Source: Dehalococcoidia bacterium (GTDB lineage Bacteria; Chloroflexota; Dehalococcoidia; SpSt-223). Taken from it: a stretch of DNA of 64,000 nucleotides. The notes beneath the pieces were generated by a model. That model saw only the letters and a list, made by a program, of their open reading frames with translations. It did not search any database and had not been told where the DNA came from. The DNA is taken from assembly GCA_026003895.1 (NCBI GenBank), contig BPIC01000006.1:62001-126000 (forward strand), given 5' to 3'. Every line of letters starts with the position of its first letter. The stretch's first letter is position 1. The translations under genes were made by a program, and so were the position numbers. Below are positions 28,423-34,901 of the stretch, in pieces.

Positions 28423-29514
28423 TCAGCTGACCGCGGCCGCACCTACCACATCTCGCCGGAACGACCGCCGTGCTCGCACTGCCCGTGCGAGATCCTTCAG
28501 CACTGGGACGGTGTCCCCCCAGCCAAGGCAGGCATCGGTGATGCTCTGGCCGTAAACCAGCGGTTTGCCCAGATCGACGTCTTGCCGCCCTCCCACGAGG
28601 TGGCTCTCCAACATCACGCCGAAGATGGCTTCGTTGCCTTCGGCGATCTGTCCGGCCACGTCGGCCGCGACCGCCGGCTGGCGCGATGGGTCTTTTCCAC
28701 TGTTGCCGTGCGAGCAGTCGATCATGATTCGCGCGGGCAAGCCGCACCGCTCAAGGAGCGCCGCTGCGGCCTCGACATCGTCTCGGCGATAGTTCGGCCC
28801 GCGCGTGCTGCCGCGCAGAATGATGTGGCAGGCGTCGTTGCCACGGGTCACCACGATCGCCGCGACCCCTTGCTTGGTGACCGAGAGAAACTGATGCGGC
28901 AGCGATGCGGCGCGCACTGCATCCACCGCCAGTTGGACGCTGCCACCCGTGCCGTTCTTGAAACCGACCGGCATCGAAAGGCCAGAAGCGAGCTCCCGAT
29001 GAACCTGGCTCTCAGTCGTCCTCGCACCGATCGCTCCCCAGGCAACGAGGTCGGCAATGAACTGCGGGGTGATGGTGTCCAAAAACTCGGTGCCAGCCGG
29101 CATCCCGAGTTTGGCAAGGTCGAGCAGCAGGCCGCGCGCCAAGCGCAGCCCGTGGTTGATGTTGAAGCTGCCGTCAAGGTGCGGGTCGTTGATCAGCCCT
29201 TTCCAACCGACCGTTGTGCGCGGTTTCTCGAAGTACACTCGCATCACGATCAGTAACTCGTCGGCCAGCTCGTCGGCGAGCTCCTTCAACCGGTTGGCAT
29301 ATTCGCGGGCGGCCGAAACGTCGTGGATCGAACAGGGTCCGACAACCACGAGCAATCGGTCGTCCTCACCTCGCAGAACGCGGGTAATCGCCTCACGCGC
29401 TTCGGCAACGGTGACCGAGGCCTCCGGCGTTACCGGAAACTCTTCGATCAGGATCGCAGGAGGAATGAGCGGTTTCAGCCTCTCAATCCGCAAGTCATCG
29501 GTCTGGCGGTACAT
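28423..29514 (-). CDS. DAHP synthase, AroFGH type (3-deoxy-7-phosphoheptulonate synthase)
   Basis: 363 residues. It condenses phosphoenolpyruvate and erythrose 4-phosphate, the first step of the shikimate pathway. Class I-alpha features: VVVGPCSIHD (PEP/metal Cys), FEKPRTTVGWKGLINDPHLD, GARTTESQVHRELASGLSMP, VGFKNGTGG, IMIDCSHGNS, and GVMLESHLVGGRQD. CAGGAG lies before the ATG at 29514. It has a 240-base transcribed leader with an aromatic-rich leader peptide and a terminator hairpin, so it is likely controlled by attenuation. The isoenzyme specificity (AroF, AroG or AroH) cannot be assigned from sequence alone. Confidence 0.92.
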   Translation of the reverse strand: MYRQTDDLRIERLKPLIPPAILIEEFPVTPEASVTVAEAREAITRVLRGEDDRLLVVVGPCSIHDVSAAREYANRLKELADELADELLIVMRVYFEKPRTTVGWKGLINDPHLDGSFNINHGLRLARGLLLDLAKLGMPAGTEFLDTITPQFIADLVAWGAIGARTTESQVHRELASGLSMPVGFKNGTGGSVQLAVDAVRAASLPHQFLSVTKQGVAAIVVTRGNDACHIILRGSTRGPNYRRDDVEAAAALLERCGLPARIMIDCSHGNSGKDPSRQPAVAADVAGQIAEGNEAIFGVMLESHLVGGRQDVDLGKPLVYGQSITDACLGWGDTVPVLKDLARAVRARRSFRRDVVGAAAVS

Positions 29515-29583
29515 CGCTGCTCCTGAAGTGGCGGCAAGCCGCCGGGTATTCGGCTCGGGGGTGGAACGTCGTTGTCCCGCCGT

Positions 29584-29622
29584 TAAAACAGAGGGACCGC
29601 GGCGCCTGGCCCGCGGTCCCTC
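29584..29622 (-). terminator. Attenuator terminator in the DAHP synthase leader
   Basis: On the minus strand a perfect 12-bp stem (GAGGGACCGCGG / CCGCGGTCCCTC, 8-base loop) is followed by TGTTTTAA: a textbook intrinsic terminator, placed between the aromatic leader peptide and the DAHP synthase start 70 bases further on. Confidence 0.8.
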
Positions 29623-29642
29623 GCATCGTCGCTGGTCGTGAA

Positions 29643-29665
29643 CCGGGGCCTCGGTTGGCCCCCGG
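29643..29665 (-). promoter_or_regulatory. Upstream leader hairpin (possible 1:2 structure)
   Basis: Arms CCGGGGCC (29643-29650) and GGCCCCCGG (29657-29665), 6-base loop, between the leader-peptide stop and the terminator. The GGCCCCGGT strand can also pair imperfectly with ACCGCGGGCC of the terminator's 5' arm, as an antiterminator would. Confidence 0.45.
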
Positions 29666-29678
29666 CTCACCGTCCTGA

Positions 29679-29753
29679 TTACGCAGGCAGGCGGCCGGAG
29701 GCCAGGAGAAAGAAAAAGTAGCCCCAAAAGCCCCGACCGCGCCGTACACGCAT
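29679..29753 (-). CDS. Aromatic leader peptide of DAHP synthase
   Basis: A 24-residue peptide starting MRVRRGRG and containing the run FWGYFFF (codons TTT TGG GGC TAC TTT TTC TTT), ending in TAA. Four Phe, one Trp and one Tyr within seven residues is the composition of attenuation leaders such as those of pheA and pheST. It precedes an intrinsic terminator and a DAHP synthase gene. The ATG lies only 6 bases after the -10, so the message is probably leaderless, or nearly so. Scarcity of charged aromatic tRNAs, chiefly tRNA-Phe, would stall the ribosome here and favour read-through. Confidence 0.75.
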   Translation of the reverse strand: MRVRRGRGFWGYFFFLLASGRLPA

Positions 29754-29759
29754 GTCTGT

Positions 29760-29789
29760 ACCGTAGCACAGCCTGTCCCGCCCGGTCAA
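29760..29789 (-). promoter_or_regulatory. Promoter of the DAHP synthase leader
   Basis: On the minus strand: TTGACC (29784-29789), 18 bases, TACGGT (29760-29765) with TGC just before it (extended -10). The predicted start coincides with the leader-peptide ATG region. Confidence 0.6.
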
Positions 29790-30134
29790 CGGTCCGTCAT
29801 CTCCATACGAAGCGTTTGGCGACAGCACGTCCGGCGGATGCGTAGCGGACTCTTTCTCGGGAGCGCTGGATCGGAAGATTGGACGGGTTGACGCAGCACG
29901 CTCTGGCCACCCCGAGCCGCGGGGGAGTCGCCGGCCGGGGCCTCGTCCAAGGATTTCGGTGTGGACCGCCGCCAACCACTCGCAGCGATCGAGGCCGCTG
30001 CTCGCTGCTGAAGAAACGACGCACCATTCGGTCGGATGCGGCCGACGCCCGCGGGAATTCACGGGACCTCGAAGGGCCCCTCAACCTATACTTCGGTCGA
30101 GCAAGCGGGCGTCTCTCAGGCAAAGGAGCTTCCT
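29790..30134. other. Divergent intergenic region
   Basis: 345 bases between the DAHP synthase promoter and a secreted-protein gene. No gene is supported. A plus-strand TATACT at 30087-30092 could be the -10 of the downstream gene, and AAAGGAG before 30135 is its ribosome site. Confidence 0.35.
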
Positions 30135-30437
30135 ATGGGGAAGGCGTGGATCATCTCTCTGCTCGCGGCCGGCGTGTTGATCGCCGGCGCTCCGCACGTG
30201 TCGGCCCACGGCGGCATCGACGATGGTGACGATGGGGAAGAGGGAGAGGGGGGCGGCACCGTGCAGGGCGGCACTCCTCTCGAAGAGCTGTATCCCGGCT
30301 ATTACGAGTTTCAGAATCGGTTCGTCTCGTGGTCGGGAACATGGGCGCGGATTAACGCGATGAACGCTGGCGTAACCACGACCGTCCCAGCCGGTCAGGC
30401 CGTCACTCCGTTCGACGCCGCACCCTCTCAACCGTAG
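30135..30437 (+). CDS. Small secreted protein, unknown function
   Basis: 100 residues from an ATG with AAAGGAG six bases upstream. A signal peptide (MGKAWIISLLAAGVLIAG, cleavage likely after VSA) is followed by a very acidic Gly-rich stretch (DDGDDGEEGEGGG) and an aromatic segment (LYPGYYEFQNRFVSW). I do not recognise it. The acidic run might bind cations. The last bases overlap the convergent nitrilase-like gene by 10. Confidence 0.6.
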   Translation: MGKAWIISLLAAGVLIAGAPHVSAHGGIDDGDDGEEGEGGGTVQGGTPLEELYPGYYEFQNRFVSWSGTWARINAMNAGVTTTVPAGQAVTPFDAAPSQP

Positions 30438-31363
30438 AGCGTTCGGTAAAGGTTCTCCGCGGGCGCGGTGTGCTTCGCCTGCTCCGGCCGCACCCTCCGC
30501 AGGTAGGCGAGGTCAATCTCTGCCAGCGCATGCCCTTCGTTGGGCCCAGCAAGGTGGGCGCGGAGCGCACCGTCCGGCCCAACAATGCAGGCTCCACCGC
30601 CAAATTGGAACTCTATGCGCTCGCTTTCATCCTCGACGATCTCTGCCGTCGGCACGCCGCTGAGCCAATAGAGGCCATTGAGGTAGGCCATCGTTTGTTG
30701 GACCGCTGGCGTTGGCGGCCGGCCGGGTCCAGCGATCTGGGCCGTCGGATGGCAAACGATCTCTGCCCCCTTTTTCGCGACCGTCCGCACCGCTTCCGGA
30801 ATGAGGAACTCCCCCTCAACGAGGCAGGCAAGCCGACCAATCGGTGTATCGGCGACCGGCAGGATCGCGTCCGGACCAAACGCCGCGGTGTACTCCTCGG
30901 CGATATCCCTTAACAGCGTGATTCCACTGGACGTCGGCGCTTGGGTTTTTGGACAACGCAACACGAGCCCCTCGGGTCCAATGATGTAGCCGGTGTGGAA
31001 ATAGCGGCCAGGCATCGCTGGGTGCTTCTCAACGTGAGACGATGCAACATAGAGCCCATGGCGGGCGCAGACGTCGCGCAGCGGCGCGAGCCTTGGATCG
31101 TCCTCGAGGTGCAATGCCACCTCGTCTCGGTTGACGTGGCGAACGATTCCACGCGTCCGCAACGCTGTGCCGATCCCGCTCAGCGCCAGCACCGGTAGAA
31201 CAACAAGGCGTGGCTTACGGTCGCTCAACTCGACCAAATGGTCGAGCAGCCGGGCGATCCGTTCGGCATTGCGTCGAACAACGTCATACGGCCGTTCTCG
31301 ATCGTTATAGCCGTAGAGCGGGGTTTGTACGATGGCGGCGGTATACGGTGGAATGTCCCTCAT
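30428..31363 (-). CDS. Nitrilase-superfamily protein with an altered catalytic site
   Basis: 311 residues with the carbon-nitrogen hydrolase fold. GAGGAG lies just before the ATG. Of the Glu-Lys-Cys triad, Lys139 (LRCPKTQAP) and Cys180 (RLACLVEGEFLIPE) are in place. The expected Glu in the LVVFPE motif is Val58 (LVVLPVLALSG). Loss of the general base makes ordinary amidase activity doubtful unless another residue substitutes. YFHTGYIIGPEGLVLR and the C-terminal AEIDLAYL fit the family. It appears to be a single-gene unit; the substrate is unknown. Confidence 0.78.
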   Translation of the reverse strand: MRDIPPYTAAIVQTPLYGYNDRERPYDVVRRNAERIARLLDHLVELSDRKPRLVVLPVLALSGIGTALRTRGIVRHVNRDEVALHLEDDPRLAPLRDVCARHGLYVASSHVEKHPAMPGRYFHTGYIIGPEGLVLRCPKTQAPTSSGITLLRDIAEEYTAAFGPDAILPVADTPIGRLACLVEGEFLIPEAVRTVAKKGAEIVCHPTAQIAGPGRPPTPAVQQTMAYLNGLYWLSGVPTAEIVEDESERIEFQFGGGACIVGPDGALRAHLAGPNEGHALAEIDLAYLRRVRPEQAKHTAPAENLYRTLYG

Positions 31364-31670
31364 CGCGACTCCTCGTCAGCTGGTCGGCAAAGCATACGGT
31401 TCACCACGAGTGGTTGACGTGACGACAATGCCACACGCTCTCTTGGGCACTGGAGACCGCACAACGGTGCCCTGGCACGCCACGACCGAGGAGCACGCGA
31501 GAACGGACGAAGGACCGCCAGAGCCTGCTCGCGTGTCGGCTCTGCGCTGCGCAACATCGATTGACCTCGTCAGCCGCGACGCGCGAAATCCGCCTCACGC
31601 GAGGGGGGAGCGCTCTATGTCGGAAGCAGGCCCCGGCGCGTCGGTTCGGGGGCTGCCGAGCCGAGAGAAC
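31364..31670 (-). other. Intergenic region with a hairpin
   Basis: 307 bases without a supported gene. At 31642-31663 an 8-bp stem (CGGTTCGG / CCGAGCCG, one G-U pair, 6-base loop) follows the stop of the small gene downstream of the E1 gene and may terminate that transcript, although no T-tract follows. Confidence 0.4.
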
Positions 31671-31976
31671 TTAGGTAAATGGGCGCAGTCCCGGAGCTTT
31701 GCCGTGCCAGTAGAGATACGGCTCGCCGTCGGCTGTGGCGACGGTGGACAACCCTTGAGCGTGATCGACTGGAACCCACGGCTGGTCGCCAAGCCTCGTG
31801 AGCCAAATCGAGTAGCGTGCACGTTCTTCATTCGCCAGTGAAACGTCGGCCGTGTCGGCGGGAGCGGCGAAGATCGCGACCACGAGAGTGCCCTCACTTT
31901 CCCGCACCTCGGCACTCAGCCGGAACCGATGGCCCTCGCCGACCGAATAGTCACCCAGCGGGATGCGCTCGCCCAC
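31671..31976 (-). CDS. Small hypothetical protein downstream of the E1 gene
   Basis: 101 residues from a GTG two bases after the E1 stop. Beta-rich text: DYSVGEGHRFRLSAEVRESE, TLVVAIFAAPADTADVSLAN, YSIWLTRLGDQPWVPVDHA. No cysteine, no signal peptide, no family I can name. The tight spacing implies co-transcription with the 2-oxoglutarate dehydrogenase E1 gene, and the codon use is consistent with its neighbours. The function is not inferable from sequence. Confidence 0.5.
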   Translation of the reverse strand: MGERIPLGDYSVGEGHRFRLSAEVRESEGTLVVAIFAAPADTADVSLANEERARYSIWLTRLGDQPWVPVDHAQGLSTVATADGEPYLYWHGKAPGLRPFT

Positions 31977-31977
31977 G

Positions 31978-34692
31978 CTATTCGGCGAAGGCGGCGGCGA
32001 CGATGCGCGCCTGCTCAGCACTGTGGCGCAGCGCCGACCCTTCCGCTGGGCTCGCCTTTTCGCGCCGCCCGACGTAGCGCAAGCGGACTCCCTGCGGCAG
32101 CAAGGTCCAAAGCCGCGGGAAGACGAAGCCGTACGCGCCCATGTTCCGTGGCTCTTCTTGAAGCCACACCACCTCCTCGAGATTCGGGTAGCCGGCGAGC
32201 ACCCGCGCGAGCTGGCCAGTCGGGAACGGCGCAATCTCCTCGAGGCGCGCGATCGCGACGTGCGGATGGTTCCGACGCGCCGGATTCGTCAGCAGCTCAA
32301 TCGCCACCTTGCCAGTTGCAACGACGACGCGCGTGACTTGCTCGCGCCGGTCGGCGGCGTCCGAATCGTCGATGACGGGCTGGAAGCCCCCGTTCGTGAG
32401 CCGCTCGATCGTTGCCGACGCCGCCGGATTGCGAAGGAGGCTCTTGGGCGAGAAGATGATCAACGGGCGAGCATCCCCTCGGCGGATCTGCACGGCTTGC
32501 CGGCGCAGCAGGTGGAAATACTGGTCGGCGGTGCTGGGGATAGCGACACGAATGTTGTCCTCGGAGAAGAGCTGGAGAAACCGCTCGACACGGGCGCTCG
32601 AATGCTCCGGCCCTTGCCCCTCATACCCATGTGGAAGCAGCAGAACGAGGGCGGAACGCTCCTTCCACTTTGCCCACGACGAAACAATGAACTGGTCGAT
32701 GATCGGTTGGGCGACGTTGGCGAAATCGCCGTACTGCGCTTCCCAGATCACGAGCGCTTCAGGAGCAGCAACGCTGTACCCGTATTCGAAGCCGAGCGCC
32801 GCCGTTTCCGACAAGGGACTGTTGTAGACCGCGAAGCTGGCACGCGACTGCGGCAACATCTGGAGCGGCGAAAACTTCTCGCCGGTCGCGCTATCGTGCA
32901 GCATGACGTGGCGGTGCGAGAAGGTGCCGCGCTCGCTGTCTTCGCCCGCAAGTCGGACCGGCGTCCCTTCAGCCAAGATGCTGGCAAACGCGAGCGCCTC
33001 GGTGTGGCCCCAATCGAGCAACTTGCCGGGTTCGAGCACGCTGCGAGCCCGCCGCAACTGCTGCTCGAGCTTCGGCATCGGCGCGAATCCCTCGGGGCGA
33101 CGGAGCAGCCCGTCGTTCAGGAGACGGAGCGTCTCTAGCGGTACTGCCGTCTCAACGATCCCGTGGTCGGCACGCGGCCGAACGGCGGAGGCCGGCGCTG
33201 GCGGGGCGCTGTGTTCAGCCTCAGCACGAAGCTCGGCGTCGATCTTGGCGAGCAGTTGATCGCCCTCACCGGGACGCAGCAGACCACGCTCTTCCAACTG
33301 GCGGGCCCAAAGATCCCGCACCGTTGGATGCTGGCTGATTTTGGCGTAGAGCAGCGGCTGGGTGTACGCCGGCTCGTCGCCCTCGTTATGCCCCCAACGG
33401 CGGTAGCCAACGACGTCGATCACGATATCGCGTCCGAAACGCTGGCGGAAGGCGTAGGCAAGGCGGAGCGCGGCGGCGCATGCCTCGACGTCATCAGCAT
33501 TGACATGCAGAATCGGCACGTCAAACCCCTTGGCGAGGTCTGAGGCGTAGACGGTCGAACGCGCATCACTCGGGTTCGTGGTAAAGCCGATCTGGTTGTT
33601 GGCGATCAGATGAATCGTCCCGCCAGTTGAGTATCCCGCCAGTCGAGCGAGGTTCATCGTCTCAGCGACGACTCCCTGACCGGGAAAGGCCGCGTCGCCA
33701 TGAATGAGGATGGCGAGGGCCCGCTGCGCATCCTGCCGTGGTGCGCCGGGCTGGGTCCGGTCATCCTGCAGGGCGCGGGTGTACCCTTCGGCAACCGGGT
33801 TGACGAATTCGAGATGGCTCGGATTTGGCCGCAGGTGGACGAGCGGTCCGCCTGCATCCGGGGCACGCCGTCCAATCGCGCCAAGGTGGTATTTGACATC
33901 GCCAGGGTCGTCGGTCGGGTCGCCGGCACCCCGCGCTGCCTCGGCGAAGGCCCGGAAGGTCACCGAGAATGGAACGCCGGTAATGAAGGTGCGCATCGCC
34001 AATCGGCCGCGATGCGCCATGCCGAGCACCACATGAGCAATTCCATCGCGCTCGGCGAGTCGCACGGCATCGTCCACCATTGGGACGAGAATATCCAGTC
34101 CCTCTCCGGAGAACCGCTTCTGGCCAACGAACGCCCGGTGCAAAATCCGCTCGAACGCTTCCACCCGCGTCAGCCGATCAAGCATGAGGCGCGCTTCGTC
34201 ATCTCCTAACCGCGGGGCAAACTCGCGCGACTCGATGGCGTTTGTGAGCCACTGCCGCTCTTCGGCCGAGGAAAGATGGGCAAATTCATACCCAATACGG
34301 GTGCAGTACACCTCGCGGAGCGCCGCGATCGCGGCGGCGGCGTTCGCGGACTCCTCGACCAGCGGCCCACGGACGATTGCAGCTGGCAGTTGGCGGAGCT
34401 CCTCCTCGGAAAGGCCGAACTGCTCGATGTCCAACCCGGCGTCAGGCTGCGGGCTGAGCCCAAAGCTATCAAGGGAGACCAGCGCATGGCCGCGCTGCCG
34501 AATTGCCTCTGCCAACAAGACGGCGCGGGCCGCCGTCACATAGGTCGCTTGCGGCGTAGCGGTGAGACTGGTTGCCGAGCGATCCGGGTGGGCCAATTCG
34601 CTCAAAGCCGGCTGGGTCGTGTCCGCCGCCGGGCGACGGCTCTCGGCGTCGAGATCGCGCCCGGGGGAATCGCCATGGTTCATGCTTCGCAT
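31978..34692 (-). CDS. sucA: 2-oxoglutarate dehydrogenase E1 component
   Basis: 904 residues; a thiamine-diphosphate-dependent decarboxylase of the TCA cycle. Seen: GMAHRGRLAMRTFITGVPFS, VKYHLGAIGRR, HLRPNPSHLEFVNPVAEG, the ThDP site HGDAAFPGQGVVAETMNLA ending in ANNQIGFTT, and the C-terminal transketolase-like half (QYGDFANVAQPIIDQFIVSS, LPHGYEGQGPEHSSAR). The N-terminus lacks the E2-like domain of mycobacterial Kgd. No sucB/E2 gene is adjacent, so the partner lies elsewhere. An in-frame ATG at 34683 is an alternative start; neither has a good ribosome site. Confidence 0.92.
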   Translation of the reverse strand: MRSMNHGDSPGRDLDAESRRPAADTTQPALSELAHPDRSATSLTATPQATYVTAARAVLLAEAIRQRGHALVSLDSFGLSPQPDAGLDIEQFGLSEEELRQLPAAIVRGPLVEESANAAAAIAALREVYCTRIGYEFAHLSSAEERQWLTNAIESREFAPRLGDDEARLMLDRLTRVEAFERILHRAFVGQKRFSGEGLDILVPMVDDAVRLAERDGIAHVVLGMAHRGRLAMRTFITGVPFSVTFRAFAEAARGAGDPTDDPGDVKYHLGAIGRRAPDAGGPLVHLRPNPSHLEFVNPVAEGYTRALQDDRTQPGAPRQDAQRALAILIHGDAAFPGQGVVAETMNLARLAGYSTGGTIHLIANNQIGFTTNPSDARSTVYASDLAKGFDVPILHVNADDVEACAAALRLAYAFRQRFGRDIVIDVVGYRRWGHNEGDEPAYTQPLLYAKISQHPTVRDLWARQLEERGLLRPGEGDQLLAKIDAELRAEAEHSAPPAPASAVRPRADHGIVETAVPLETLRLLNDGLLRRPEGFAPMPKLEQQLRRARSVLEPGKLLDWGHTEALAFASILAEGTPVRLAGEDSERGTFSHRHVMLHDSATGEKFSPLQMLPQSRASFAVYNSPLSETAALGFEYGYSVAAPEALVIWEAQYGDFANVAQPIIDQFIVSSWAKWKERSALVLLLPHGYEGQGPEHSSARVERFLQLFSEDNIRVAIPSTADQYFHLLRRQAVQIRRGDARPLIIFSPKSLLRNPAASATIERLTNGGFQPVIDDSDAADRREQVTRVVVATGKVAIELLTNPARRNHPHVAIARLEEIAPFPTGQLARVLAGYPNLEEVVWLQEEPRNMGAYGFVFPRLWTLLPQGVRLRYVGRREKASPAEGSALRHSAEQARIVAAAFAE

Positions 34693-34859
34693 CCGTCAAC
34701 GCTGACGTTCGGTCAGCAGAATTCGAGGGTCGTGTTCATGATACTCCAGGTTCGGCCGGGGAGCGACCGCCCATCCGTACAGTTCGTGCGATATACCGGG
34801 CGCTGGACCGCACAAAATCGCGCGTTCGACGCGATCGAGGCCCCGTGACGTGGGGCACT

Positions 34860-34868
34860 TGCTATCAT
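34860..34868 (+). promoter_or_regulatory. Extended -10 element for the propeller-protein gene
   Basis: TGCTATCAT, an extended -10 with TATCAT 34 bases before the GTG start. No -35 is evident. Confidence 0.4.
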
Positions 34869-34901
34869 CCGCCGGCCAGAAGTCGTGGCAAGGAGAGAGG
34901 C

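Noticed and set aside
34702..34718. Short inverted repeat GCTGAC/GTCAGC upstream of the E1 gene as an operator
   Set aside because: Only 6 bp per arm; too common in this composition to claim without conservation data.
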